This document shows positions 44,331-54,136 of a stretch of DNA of 64,000 bases, one piece after another. Origin of the DNA: an uncultured Desulfobacter sp. (GTDB lineage: Bacteria; Desulfobacterota; Desulfobacteria; Desulfobacterales; Desulfobacteraceae); NCBI RefSeq assembly GCF_963666675.1, contig NZ_OY762929.1, forward strand, positions 310,001 through 374,000, read 5' to 3'. Position 1 is the first letter of the stretch, and each line of letters starts with the position of its first letter. Made by a program: the position numbers and the translations under genes. Under the pieces are notes generated by a model. It searched no databases. It was not told the origin of the DNA and saw only the letters and a program-made list of their open reading frames with translations.

Positions 44331-47300
44331 ATGCGACACCGAATTTTATTTTTTATTGTATCCATTCTTTTTATACTGCGTTTGCCGATTAATGCGACTG
44401 AAAACATTTCCGATGACGTTCAAGAGCCGTTGTTAATTGCGATTTGTAATGATTATAAGCCTTTGACCCGGTTGGATGTTGACGGTAACCCGGCAGGGCT
44501 TTTTATTGATATCTGGAAGCTATGGGCCAAGAAAACCGGAAAACAGATTCTCTTTATCCCGGGAGAATGGAACGATACACTGAATTATCTTAAAAACGGC
44601 AGGGCAAGTATTCATTCGGGTTTGTTTTACAGTGATTCGCGTTCGCAATGGATGGCCTTCTCCCAACCTTTTTTTGGTGTCGGATCATATTTTTTCTATC
44701 CCTTCGATTCAACGAAAATTAAGATCAACGACACATTGTCGGGCATGAAAATCGCCGTGCTTAAAGGGTCCTTTCAACAAGAATATGTTAAACAAAGATA
44801 TCCTGAGGCTGTCGCGGTTCCATGTTCAGACCTGGAAAAAATGATCCGGTCTGTGTTATCCCAAACCACGGATTGCCTTTTAGCCGAAGGCCCGGGCATG
44901 ACCGCCATGCTCAATCGGTTTGGAATGTCCGGAAATTTTAAAACCAGCCCGCTGGTTTTCAAGCTGACATGTCATGCCGGGGTGTTAAAACAGAATCGGC
45001 AATTGCTTAAGCTGGTGGATGACGGGTTTAATGCCGTTTCCAACAGTGAATTGGCTCAGATTGAGCGGCGCTGGATATCTGATCCTGATAAACAATATTT
45101 TAGCAATGGTGCCCATAAAATACGGCTGACCGATATCGAACGCGCATGGATTTCAGAACACCCAACAATCCGCGTGGGGTTTCCATCTAGTTTTCCGCCC
45201 CTGTTCTATAACGAAGATGGTGTGCTCAAAGGGATCAGTCCGGATCATCTTAAACTGATCAGTGCATATTCCGGTTTGAAATTCGACTTGATGACCATCC
45301 CGGCAAAAGAGTTGGATAATTTTTTACAAAACGGCACAATTGACATGTCCGTGGGCTTTCAAATTCCCGAGCGGAAAAACGTTGCGTTTAATACCTTGTC
45401 GAGTATGGACGCTGATTTTGTCTTGGTTGGTCGACACGACATGCCGGTTGTCAGCGGGATCTCGACCATGAAAGGCAAAACTATTGCAACCGTCCGGGGC
45501 ATAAGAATTTTTGATAAGATTTTAAACGCATATCCCGACCTGAAGTCCTATCCGGTAGATTCTTTTAGGGAGGCCATAGATGCTGTGGTGTCGAAAAAAG
45601 CGGATGCATTGGTGAGCGGGTTGTTGATGGTGGGGGATCTCCGGCACCGGTATCCGACTTTGAAAATTTTAGGACCCGTGGGCACACCACCGGAACCGTA
45701 TGGTTATCTGGTCGGTTCTTCATTGCCGGAGTTGCTTGGTATCATGGATAAGACCATCCGAACCATCCCCAAGGAAGATGTGGATGCCATCATACAAAAA
45801 TGGTTCAAGGTTCAGATTGAGCAAAAAATAAACTGGGCTGTTGTTCTCGGCTGGGTCGGTGCGCTGAGCATTGTTTTTACCATCATCATATTGTTATTGT
45901 CCCATTGGAACAAAAAACTTACCCTTGAAATCAAAGAGCGAAAGCAGGCGCAAAAAGCACTGCAGATCAGTGAAGCCAGGTTGAAAAATATTATTGAAAA
46001 CAGCACCAACCTCTTTTATTCACACACAGCCGGTCACGAAATAACATTCGTCAGCCCCCAGGTCAGGCAGTATCTTGGTTATGAGCCCGAAGAAGTAATG
46101 CAATGCTGGACCGATTTCATTACGGATAATCCCTTGAACCAAAAGGCCATAGGATTTACCGAGCAGGCCATTCGAACCGGAGAGCGGCAGCCGACCTATG
46201 AACTTGAAATGCGGCATAAAAGCGGGCGGAAAATCATTGTTGAAGTGCGGGAAGCGCCATTGGTTGAGAATGGCTCTGTTACAGCCATCGTCGGGTCTCT
46301 TGTTGATATTACCGAGCGCAAGCAGGCCGAGGAGGCGCTTCGGGCATCCCATGAGCGTTTTTTGACGGTTTTGGACAGTATCGATGCCACGATCTATGTT
46401 GCTGACATGAATACATATGAAGTATTGTTTATGAATAAATTCATGATCAACAGCTTTGGCAGGGATTTTACCGGTGAAAAATGCTGGGAAGTCTTTCGGG
46501 GGGAAACCCAAGCCTGTTCTTACTGCACCAATGATCAATTGGTTGATGGAAACGGAGAACCTGCCGGTGTCTGTGTATGGCAGGATAGAAATCCCTTGAC
46601 CGGAAAATGGTATGTCAACCATGACCGCGCAATCAAGTGGACCGACGACAGACTGGTCAGAATTCAAATTGCCTCGGATGTCACAGAACTTAAAGAGATG
46701 GAGAAAAAATACCAGCAGTCCCAGAAAATGGAATCCATCGGACAATTGGCCGGGGGCATTGCACACGATTTTAATAACATACTTGCCCCGATTATTGGAT
46801 TTACCCAGTTGTCCCAGACTGAATTACCCGATGATCATCCTGTACAGGAAAATTTAGCCGTTATTTTGGATGGTGCCAAACGTGCAAGGGACCTGGTTAA
46901 ACGCATTCTTCATTTTTCAAGACAGCAGGAACCGGTGTTAAAGCCGACGATCCTTCAACCCGTGATCCGGGAATCCCTGAAATTGCTCAGATCTACACTT
47001 CCGGCAAATATTAATTTAACCGGTGAACTCTATGACGGTCGGGACGCTGTCTTGTGTGACGATTCTGAAATCCATGAAATTATTTTAAATCTTTGTACAA
47101 ATGCCTATCATGCAATCCCGGAAGGTCAAGGAGATATCATTGTCGGTCTGGATAAAGGTACCCCGCCCCACGAATTGGACCTGCCCGGGGGAAAATATCT
47201 GTGCTTAAGCGTTAAGGATAATGGTATCGGTATTCCCGGCAGTATAAAAGATAAAATTTTTGAACCCTACGTCACCACAAAAGAAGTTGGAAAAGGCTCC

Positions 47301-47843
47301 GGGCTCGGGTTATCCGTTGTCTACGGCATTGTTCAAAATTTTAATGGCGGCATCAGCGTAGAGAGCAGCCATAACACCGGAACGATGTTTAAGATTTATC
47401 TGCCCATTACGGATCAGGCCGTCGATATCGAAGAAAAGGCCCCTGTTCATTTTTCAAGTAACCTTGGCAATAAACATATTCTCCTGGTGGACGATGAAGA
47501 ATCAATTGTGAAATTGGGAGAGCGGGCCCTTGAAACTTATGGGTATCGCGTGACCGGTCTGGAAGACAGTACTGAAGCCTTGAATGTATTTAAAGCCAAT
47601 CCCGACGATTTCGATCTGGTGATTACGGATATGGCAATGCCCAAAATGATAGGGACGGCGCTTTCGCAAAGGATATTGGAAATTCGTCCTGATATCCCCA
47701 TTATTATCTGTTCGGGATACAGCGAAACATTAGACAAGGAGAAGGCAACGGATCTCAATGTGTCGAAATTCTTAGATAAGCCGGTCCTGATCGCGGACTT
47801 AATAGAAAATGTAACTGAGTTGCTTGAAAAAACAAATGCTTGA
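44331..47843 (+). CDS. Hybrid sensor histidine kinase with tandem periplasmic solute-binding domains
   Basis: 1170 residues: a signal segment, two family-3 solute-binding-like domains (about 30-245 and 265-490; IRVGFPSSFPPLFYNEDGVL opens the second), a membrane helix (about 502-522), PAS (about 545-660), a second PAS-like region with Cys residues (CWEVF...ACSYC, 670-790), HisKA with His near 811 in GGIAHDFNNILAP, HATPase_c (GKGSGLGLSVVYG) and a receiver domain with phospho-acceptor Asp in LVITDMAMPKM. It probably senses an amino-acid-like ligand and phosphorylates its own receiver. BvgS-like layout. No separate response regulator is adjacent. Confidence 0.9.
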   Translation: MRHRILFFIVSILFILRLPINATENISDDVQEPLLIAICNDYKPLTRLDVDGNPAGLFIDIWKLWAKKTGKQILFIPGEWNDTLNYLKNGRASIHSGLFYSDSRSQWMAFSQPFFGVGSYFFYPFDSTKIKINDTLSGMKIAVLKGSFQQEYVKQRYPEAVAVPCSDLEKMIRSVLSQTTDCLLAEGPGMTAMLNRFGMSGNFKTSPLVFKLTCHAGVLKQNRQLLKLVDDGFNAVSNSELAQIERRWISDPDKQYFSNGAHKIRLTDIERAWISEHPTIRVGFPSSFPPLFYNEDGVLKGISPDHLKLISAYSGLKFDLMTIPAKELDNFLQNGTIDMSVGFQIPERKNVAFNTLSSMDADFVLVGRHDMPVVSGISTMKGKTIATVRGIRIFDKILNAYPDLKSYPVDSFREAIDAVVSKKADALVSGLLMVGDLRHRYPTLKILGPVGTPPEPYGYLVGSSLPELLGIMDKTIRTIPKEDVDAIIQKWFKVQIEQKINWAVVLGWVGALSIVFTIIILLLSHWNKKLTLEIKERKQAQKALQISEARLKNIIENSTNLFYSHTAGHEITFVSPQVRQYLGYEPEEVMQCWTDFITDNPLNQKAIGFTEQAIRTGERQPTYELEMRHKSGRKIIVEVREAPLVENGSVTAIVGSLVDITERKQAEEALRASHERFLTVLDSIDATIYVADMNTYEVLFMNKFMINSFGRDFTGEKCWEVFRGETQACSYCTNDQLVDGNGEPAGVCVWQDRNPLTGKWYVNHDRAIKWTDDRLVRIQIASDVTELKEMEKKYQQSQKMESIGQLAGGIAHDFNNILAPIIGFTQLSQTELPDDHPVQENLAVILDGAKRARDLVKRILHFSRQQEPVLKPTILQPVIRESLKLLRSTLPANINLTGELYDGRDAVLCDDSEIHEIILNLCTNAYHAIPEGQGDIIVGLDKGTPPHELDLPGGKYLCLSVKDNGIGIPGSIKDKIFEPYVTTKEVGKGSGLGLSVVYGIVQNFNGGISVESSHNTGTMFKIYLPITDQAVDIEEKAPVHFSSNLGNKHILLVDDEESIVKLGERALETYGYRVTGLEDSTEALNVFKANPDDFDLVITDMAMPKMIGTALSQRILEIRPDIPIIICSGYSETLDKEKATDLNVSKFLDKPVLIADLIENVTELLEKTNA

Positions 47844-47934
47844 GGTGTTCGAGGGGTGAATGCCGGCTAAGGTCGGAGCCTTGAGCTGCCTCTTGGCCAA
47901 CGTCGGCTTGACAGGGACATTTTATTGCGCAATG

Positions 47935-48112
47935 ATGCCTCTTGTGTTGAGGTGCCCGTTTGGGCCTAACAGGGAATCCCGTGAAAATCGGGAGCGGTCC
48001 CGCCGCTGTAACCGGGGACAAAACCTGCACATTGCCACTGTTCGTTTTTTAAAGGCGTATGGGAAGGCGCAGGCGTTTGGATGATCCGGGAGCCAGAAGA
48101 CCTGCCTGAACT
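47935..48112 (+). ncRNA. Cobalamin riboswitch
   Basis: Diagnostic elements in order: GAGGTGCCCG, GGGAATCCCGTGAAAATCGG, GAGCGGTCCCGCCGCTGTAA (the conserved B12-box region) and AGCCAGAAGACCTGCC. It lies about 275 bases upstream of cbiK and is expected to repress the cobalamin/metal uptake operon when adenosylcobalamin is abundant. Between it and cbiK no gene is visible. Confidence 0.96.
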
Positions 48113-48386
48113 GATGATGTGCGTTATGCAAAGGGAATTGCCGGCGCAGACATAAACATTACAGGGCCAAGAAAACTGGGTGCAGCCCTTCAAGTCGCAA
48201 AAGGCTTGGAGGGCTGTTTTGGTTTTTCAGGCTTTTCTATATGCGGGATCGCCTTCCATGGGGAAATGGCGGCAGAGATGTATTGGCAAACATGTTTCTG
48301 CCGTTTTGTTTTAGAATGCGGTGCAGGTTTTGTATGGCTTGCGGCGCGTTATTATTAACATTTTAGGATAATCAGGAGAAGTTTTT

Positions 48387-49259
48387 ATGCGAAAGTTGAT
48401 TTCCGCAGCAATTGTTTTGGCTATGGTGTTGTGTGCAGCAAATGCATATGCGCACAAAGAAGCAAGGGAGATGAAAAAAGGCATTTTGCTGGTGGCCTTT
48501 GGTACCAGTGAAGCCTCGGCAAAGGTCTCTTTTCAAAACATTGAGGCAAAAGTAAAAAAAGCATTTCCCGGCGTTGATGTGGTCTGGGCCTATACCTCCC
48601 ATATCATCCGGCATAAACTGGCCAGGCAGGGGGAAGTGATCCTTTCTCCTGCCCAGGCCTTGGCCAAAATGATGGATGAGGGATATACCCATGTGGCGGT
48701 TCAGTCTCTGCACACCATCCCGGGAGAAGAGTACCATGATCTGACCATGACCGTGAATGGGTTTAGAGCCATGCCCGGCGGTTTTGACAGACTTATTTTA
48801 GGTTTTCCGATGCTGGGCGCCCAGGACACGGTCGCCAAGGCCGTTGACGCTGTTTTTACCACACTGCCAAAGGCGCGTAAGGCAAACGAAGCAGTTGTGC
48901 TCATGGGCCACGGCACCCACCATCCGGGAAATATTTACTACTCTGCCATGAACTGGCAGCTTCAGAAAAAAGACCCCAACATTATTATGGGGACCGTGGA
49001 AGGGTATCCTGAACTTGGGGATGTCATTGCCTGGCTGAAGGAAAAAAAGACCGGAAAAGTCTGGTTAATGCCCTTTATGTCCGTTGCAGGGGACCACGCT
49101 AAAAATGATATGGCGGGCGACGAAGAAGACTCCTGGAAGTCCCAGTTGACCAAGGAAGGTTTCTCTTGTCAGACTGTGCTTAAAGGCACTGCTGAATATG
49201 ATGCGTTCGTCGATATTTGGATCGGACAGTTGTCAAAAGCAATGGCCCACTTCAAGTAA
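48387..49259 (+). CDS. cbiK: Sirohydrochlorin cobaltochelatase, exported type
   Basis: 290 residues, a class II chelatase that inserts Co2+ into sirohydrochlorin. GILLVAFGTSEASAKVSFQN, VQSLHTIPGEEYHDL, LMGHGTHHPGN and VAGDHAKNDMAG carry the metal-binding His/Glu. A clear Sec signal peptide (VLAMVLCAANAYA) precedes, as in the periplasmic CbiK of Desulfovibrio, for which a role in metal or tetrapyrrole handling outside the cytoplasm was proposed. It is the first gene behind the cobalamin riboswitch and is followed by an ABC importer, a combination also known in sulfate reducers. Confidence 0.92.
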   Translation: MRKLISAAIVLAMVLCAANAYAHKEAREMKKGILLVAFGTSEASAKVSFQNIEAKVKKAFPGVDVVWAYTSHIIRHKLARQGEVILSPAQALAKMMDEGYTHVAVQSLHTIPGEEYHDLTMTVNGFRAMPGGFDRLILGFPMLGAQDTVAKAVDAVFTTLPKARKANEAVVLMGHGTHHPGNIYYSAMNWQLQKKDPNIIMGTVEGYPELGDVIAWLKEKKTGKVWLMPFMSVAGDHAKNDMAGDEEDSWKSQLTKEGFSCQTVLKGTAEYDAFVDIWIGQLSKAMAHFK

Positions 49260-49278
49260 AAAAGGACATTTGTTAACT

Positions 49279-50316
49279 ATGCCGGTTGTGACAGGCATAA
49301 AAAAATCCCCCGCCCGGTTGGCGATCGCTCTTGGCTTGCTGCTGGGCGGGGTTATGGTTGTGTCTGCCGCCATGGGCGTGGTTCGCCTGCCTTTTATACA
49401 GGTGGTGGATGTGATCTGGGAAAGGTTTCTCAGCCGGGAGGCTGCGGATGCTTTGGCGTCGGCCATCGTCTGGGATGTGCGCCTGCCGAGAATTTTGACG
49501 GCCGCCGTTGTGGGGGCTGGGCTTTCGGCTTCCGGGGTGGTGTTCCAGGGGATTTTGCGAAATCCCCTGGCTGATCCCTATACCCTCGGCATTTCAGCCG
49601 GTGCCGCCTTTGGGGCCTGTGTGGCCTTTTTGTTCAACATGAGTTACTTTCAAGGGTTGAGTGTTGGGCTGTGCGCCTTTGCCGGTGCACTCATCACCTT
49701 GGCCGTGGTACTTTACTTGTCCGGCGGCTCTGCCGGCGGGTATTCCTCCAACAACTTGATCCTTTCGGGAATTATCGTTGCGGCCATTCTGTCGGCCGGG
49801 ATCAGTTTCCTTAAATACGCGGCCGATGAACGGGTCTCTGTGATCGTTTTCTGGCTCATGGGCAGCTTTGCCGCCAAAACCTGGACGGATGTGGGGCTTT
49901 GTCTTGCCTTTGTGAGCATCGGCACGGTGGTGTGCCTGTGTCTGGCCCGGGACTTGAACCTGATGGCCCTGGGGGACCGGGCAGCGGCGTCCCTTGGCGT
50001 GGATGTGAAAAAATCCCGGGTGGTTCTTTTGACCGCTGCGTCGCTCATGGCGGCGGTGTGTGTGTCCGTGTCCGGTATCATCGGATTTGTGGGGCTTTTG
50101 GTGCCCCATATGATGCGCGGGATTGTGGGGGCGGACAACCAGTGGCTGATGCCGGTTTCGCTTTTGGCCGGCGCTGTGCTGCTGCTGTGCGCGGATACCT
50201 TTACCCGGGCCGTGCTGCCGTCGGAACTGCCCATCGGGGTGCTCACCGCGTTGATCGGGGGGCCTTTTTTCTGTTATGTGTTTAAACGGCAGTTCTCCGG
50301 AAACTCAAAGTGTTAA
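49279..50316 (+). CDS. FecCD/BtuC-type ABC permease
   Basis: About 345 residues and ten hydrophobic segments. VWDVRLPRILTAAVVGAGLS and GVVFQGILRNPLADPYTLGI are the family signature, and GFVGLLVPHMMRGIVG is the coupling region. The start ATG 49279 follows AAAGGA; the frame opens earlier, inside cbiK. Family members import cobalamin, haem or siderophores. The riboswitch and neighbours favour a corrinoid or a cobalt/tetrapyrrole compound. Confidence 0.9.
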   Translation: MPVVTGIKKSPARLAIALGLLLGGVMVVSAAMGVVRLPFIQVVDVIWERFLSREAADALASAIVWDVRLPRILTAAVVGAGLSASGVVFQGILRNPLADPYTLGISAGAAFGACVAFLFNMSYFQGLSVGLCAFAGALITLAVVLYLSGGSAGGYSSNNLILSGIIVAAILSAGISFLKYAADERVSVIVFWLMGSFAAKTWTDVGLCLAFVSIGTVVCLCLARDLNLMALGDRAAASLGVDVKKSRVVLLTAASLMAAVCVSVSGIIGFVGLLVPHMMRGIVGADNQWLMPVSLLAGAVLLLCADTFTRAVLPSELPIGVLTALIGGPFFCYVFKRQFSGNSKC

Positions 50317-51092
50317 AACCCATGGGGTATACCTTAAAAGAGGTCTGTTTTTCCTATGAATCCCGGGCCATTTTTTCAGGGCTCAGCCTGGAAATACGGC
50401 CCGGGTGCTTCCATGGGGTGCTCGGACCCAACGGCAGCGGGAAAACCACCCTGCTTGATCTGATCACCGGCCACCTGAAATCCCGGAGCGGCGATATCCT
50501 GTTGGACGGCGAAAGCCTTGGGGCGTTCGGCGCCGGGGATCTGGCAAGAACGTGTGCGCTGGTGCCCCAGGATTTCCGGGTGAACTTTCCTTTTACCGTG
50601 GCCCAGGTGGTGATGATGGGACGATATCCCCATTTGGGACGGTTCGGTGCGCCCGGTGCCAAGGACCGGGAACTGGTGGACCAGGCCATGGCGGCCACGG
50701 GGATCAGCGATTTTTCCCATCGCTATGTGACGGAGCTGTCCGGCGGAGAACGCCAGCGTGTTGTCTTTGCCCGGGCCCTGGCCCAAGACCCCGCCTGCCT
50801 GATCCTGGATGAGGCCACGTCAAATCTTGACATTCGGCATACCTTGGCACTTATGAGCCTGGCGGCGGACAGGGTCAAAAACAGCGGCATGACGGTGATC
50901 AGTGTGATGCAGGATCTTAATCTGGCCGCGCGGTTCTGCCGCGCCCTGTTGTTTTTAAAGGATGGACGGGTTGTCGCCCATGGACCGGTGGACAAGGTGT
51001 TCACGGCATCGGTGATCCAGGAGACGTTTGATGTGCCGTCTCGGGTCTATTTCGATGAAACCATTCGATGCAAACAAGTTGTATTTTTATGA
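50310..51092 (+). CDS. FecE/BtuD-type ABC ATP-binding protein
   Basis: 260 residues. Walker A LGPNGSGKTT, signature ELSGGERQRVVFARAL, Walker B LILDEATSNLD. The listed start is GTG 50310, overlapping the permease stop; ATG 50322 is an alternative. It energises the preceding permease. After it comes a 141-base gap before the binding-protein gene. Confidence 0.92.
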   Translation: MLKPMGYTLKEVCFSYESRAIFSGLSLEIRPGCFHGVLGPNGSGKTTLLDLITGHLKSRSGDILLDGESLGAFGAGDLARTCALVPQDFRVNFPFTVAQVVMMGRYPHLGRFGAPGAKDRELVDQAMAATGISDFSHRYVTELSGGERQRVVFARALAQDPACLILDEATSNLDIRHTLALMSLAADRVKNSGMTVISVMQDLNLAARFCRALLFLKDGRVVAHGPVDKVFTASVIQETFDVPSRVYFDETIRCKQVVFL

Positions 51093-51233
51093 ATGGGTTT
51101 GAACGAAACGTCACCCACCTGCCGTGTTGCAGCAAAATTTGCTTCTGGGCAACTTTGCGTCCAAACACGGTCTACTGTTTAGACGCATCCGATTTGATCT
51201 TGAACAAAAATTCTTAGTTTCGGACAGGCATGA

Positions 51234-52148
51234 ATGAAGCACTTTAATTTAGTATTTTTTGCAGTTTCTTTGTTTTGGGCTTTGCCGGTGCCAAGTCATG
51301 CCGGCCATATTGTTACGGATGCCGGGGGACGCCGTATTCAGATTAATAAACCGTTTTTCCGGATTATCAGCCTCTATGGTGCCCATACCCGGAATTTGCA
51401 AACCCTTGGGCTTGATGACGAAATCATCGGCATCTGCCCCATGGACCGGTGGGACGGTAAACCCACATTTTCCTACCATGACGGGCTTGAAAAGTTTCTG
51501 GCGGCCCGGCCGGATCTGGTGTTGATCCGGCCTATGATTGATCGGGCCTATGCCTCCCTGGTGAAGGGGATGGAACGATCCGGTATCATTGTTGTTTCCC
51601 TGCAGCCCGGCAGTGTGGACGAGATGTTTGATTACTGGCTGGCCCTGGGGACCCTGACCGGTAAGATCAATCAGGCACGGCAGATGGTTACGGCATTCAA
51701 GGCGGACGTTGCCGGGATTTTGTCGGTGACCCGCAAGCTTCCGGATAAAAAAAAGGTTTACTTTGAAGCCATCCATTCCCGTATGAAAACCTTTGCACAC
51801 GGCAGCATGGCGATCTTTGCCCTGGAAACGGCAGGCGGTGTAAACATTGCCCAGGATGCGCCCTCCGTTAGGGGGACCAATATCGCCTTTTACGGCAAGG
51901 AGCGGATTCTGTCCCATGCCCATGGGATTGATGTTTTCCTGGCCCAGAAAGGGGCCATGAACCAGCCCACAATCAAAATGATCAAAGCGGAGCCCGGATT
52001 CGATGTGATCCGGGCGGTGAAAGACGATCAGATTTTCATTGTGGACGAAAAAATTGTATCCCGGCCCACCATGGATTTGCTCAAAGGGATTCACACCATT
52101 GCGGAGATCCTCTATCCGGGAATACTTGGAAAAGGCGGTGTGCAATGA
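51234..52148 (+). CDS. Periplasmic metal/corrinoid-binding protein (BtuF-like)
   Basis: 304 residues with a signal peptide (ALPVPSHA). The TroA/BtuF helical-backbone fold is seen in FRIISLYGAHTRNLQTLGLD and FLAARPDLVLIRPM. It belongs to the FecCD/FecE importer upstream. It overlaps cbiA by four bases (ATGA). The bound ligand, cobalamin, haem or another tetrapyrrole, cannot be decided from sequence. Confidence 0.85.
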   Translation: MKHFNLVFFAVSLFWALPVPSHAGHIVTDAGGRRIQINKPFFRIISLYGAHTRNLQTLGLDDEIIGICPMDRWDGKPTFSYHDGLEKFLAARPDLVLIRPMIDRAYASLVKGMERSGIIVVSLQPGSVDEMFDYWLALGTLTGKINQARQMVTAFKADVAGILSVTRKLPDKKKVYFEAIHSRMKTFAHGSMAIFALETAGGVNIAQDAPSVRGTNIAFYGKERILSHAHGIDVFLAQKGAMNQPTIKMIKAEPGFDVIRAVKDDQIFIVDEKIVSRPTMDLLKGIHTIAEILYPGILGKGGVQ

Positions 52149-53521
52149 AGGGAATTGTGGTTGCAGGCGTTTCTTCCGGATGCGGAAAAACTACCATAAC
52201 CCTGGGGCTGATGGCGGCATTCAAACGCCGTGGACTGCGGGTTGCCCCCTTTAAGGCCGGACCGGATTTCATAGATCCGGGCCACCACACGGCCATCACA
52301 GGCGTTGCCGGTCGTAATCTGGATGGGTGGATGCTTAAAAAAACGACCAACTTGGATATTTTCAAGCAAAACACCGGGGATGCTGACATTGCCGTGGTGG
52401 AAGGGGTGATGGGGCTGTTTGACGGATATGACGGCAGGTCCGAAGCCGGTTCCACGGCCCAACTGGCCAAATGGCTTGGCTTGCCCGTAATTCTGGTGGT
52501 GGATGCCCGGAGCATGGCCCGCAGCGCCGGGGCTCTGGTCCAGGGATTTGAAAATTTTGATCCGGACCTTAAATTTGCCGGGGTTTTGTTCAATAAAGTG
52601 GGCAGCCCCGTCCATCTGGAGTATCTGATCCAGGCCCTGGAAGGCAACGTGAAGATGCCGTGCCTGGGGGGCGTGGGCCGGAATCCGGACATTGGAATTC
52701 CTTCCCGGCACCTGGGGCTTGTCACCAGTGATGACCATGGTTTGGGCGATCAAATGCAAAATGCCCTGGCCGATGTGGCGGAAAATTGCCTGGATCTTGA
52801 CAGGCTTCTGGATTCACTGCCTTGGATGGCTGCAGATACGCCGACGCCCCCAAAGAAAAGACCGCCATTTGTGCGCATCGCCGTGGCCCGGGATGCGGCA
52901 TTCTGTTTCTATTATCCAGAAAATATAGAGCTGCTCGAACAGGCCGGGGCACAGATCATTTATTTTTCTCCGCTTTCGGAATCGGATCTGCCGGATGACA
53001 TAGACGGCCTTTATCTTGGCGGCGGATACCCGGAATTGCATGCTGCAACCCTTGCGCGAAACACCGGATTTCGCCGGGCCGTTGCCCGGGCCTGCGAAAA
53101 CAATATGCCCATCTATGCCGAGTGCGGCGGCTTCATGACCCTTAGCCGAACCCTGGAAGATTTAGAGGGAACGTGCCACGACATGGTCGGCTGTTTTGAC
53201 TTTACCTGCCGTATGTCCAAACGGTTGCGGGCCCTTGGATACCGGGAAATCACCTTGGGCAGGGATACGATCCTGGGGCCGGCCGGCCTTACTGCCAGGG
53301 GGCATGAGTTCCATTACTCCAGCCTGGATGACCATAAGGAAAAAACAGTGTATAATGGTAGTGACCGGACCGGCCGCACCCGGATCGTGCCGGGGTTTGA
53401 AAAGAACCGGACCATTGGCAGCTACCTGCACCTGCATTTTAGAAGTAACCCGGACGTGCCTGTCCATTTTGTACAGGCGTGTTCTCAATACCAGAAAGAA
53501 AGGAAAACGTCTCGTAAATGA
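52145..53521 (+). CDS. cbiA: Cobyrinate a,c-diamide synthase
   Basis: 458 residues. It amidates the a and c side chains of cobyrinate using glutamine and ATP. The N-terminal P-loop GVSSGCGKTTITLGLMAAF and KAGPDFIDPGHH are the family signature. The C-terminal glutaminase domain has its Cys in IYAECGGFMTL, and ATCTCILE-region His residues lie near the end (SYLHLHF). Overlaps both neighbours by four bases. Confidence 0.95.
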   Translation: MKGIVVAGVSSGCGKTTITLGLMAAFKRRGLRVAPFKAGPDFIDPGHHTAITGVAGRNLDGWMLKKTTNLDIFKQNTGDADIAVVEGVMGLFDGYDGRSEAGSTAQLAKWLGLPVILVVDARSMARSAGALVQGFENFDPDLKFAGVLFNKVGSPVHLEYLIQALEGNVKMPCLGGVGRNPDIGIPSRHLGLVTSDDHGLGDQMQNALADVAENCLDLDRLLDSLPWMAADTPTPPKKRPPFVRIAVARDAAFCFYYPENIELLEQAGAQIIYFSPLSESDLPDDIDGLYLGGGYPELHAATLARNTGFRRAVARACENNMPIYAECGGFMTLSRTLEDLEGTCHDMVGCFDFTCRMSKRLRALGYREITLGRDTILGPAGLTARGHEFHYSSLDDHKEKTVYNGSDRTGRTRIVPGFEKNRTIGSYLHLHFRSNPDVPVHFVQACSQYQKERKTSRK

Positions 53522-54135
53522 AGCCCCATGAAATTGAAGCAAAAAGCTTTGCCATCATTGATGCCGAGGCCGGTCCCCATAATTTTGATCCGGATGAGTG
53601 GCAAATTGTGCGGCGCATGATTCATACCACAGCGGATTTTGAGTACATGGATATGGTCAGGATTTCTGACAATGCTTTGGCTGCCGGGGTCAACGCCATC
53701 CGGAACGGGTGCACCGTGATCACGGATACCAATATGGCAAGAACCGGTATCCGCAAAGAACCTTTAGCAAAATTTGGCGGCCGGTGTGAATGCTTCATGG
53801 CGGATCCCCAGGTGGGAGCTCTGGCAAAGGAACGGGGCGTGACCCGGGCCCGGGTGGCGGTGGAAAAGGCCGCATCCATGATGGAAAACGGTATTTATGT
53901 GGTGGGCAACGCGCCCACGGCGTTGCTGCATCTGCTGGAGATGATAAAACGAAAAGAGGCTCATCCTGCCCTGGTTGTGGGGCTTCCCGTGGGGTTCGTC
54001 AATGCGGCGGAATCCAAGGCCGCTTTGATGGAGACCAACGTGCCGTATATTTCAAATGTGGGTCGCAAGGGCGGCTCCAATGTGGCGGCAAGCGTGATTA
54101 ATGCCATTGCATTAATTGCCGGAGAAAGGAGGTAG
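53518..54135 (+). CDS. cbiC: Cobalt-precorrin-8 methylmutase
   Basis: 205 residues. It moves the C11 methyl to C12, giving cobyrinate. The catalytic His lies in RRMIHTTADFEYMD. NGCTVITDTNMARTGI and NAPTALLHLLEMI are conserved. It is coupled to cbiA (ATGA overlap) and followed one base later by cbiL. Confidence 0.95.
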   Translation: MKPHEIEAKSFAIIDAEAGPHNFDPDEWQIVRRMIHTTADFEYMDMVRISDNALAAGVNAIRNGCTVITDTNMARTGIRKEPLAKFGGRCECFMADPQVGALAKERGVTRARVAVEKAASMMENGIYVVGNAPTALLHLLEMIKRKEAHPALVVGLPVGFVNAAESKAALMETNVPYISNVGRKGGSNVAASVINAIALIAGERR

Positions 54136-54136
54136 C

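Noticed and set aside
51249..52145. 298-residue minus-strand ORF opposite the BtuF-like gene
   Set aside because: No family motifs and shadow-like composition; the plus strand codes for a well-formed binding protein.
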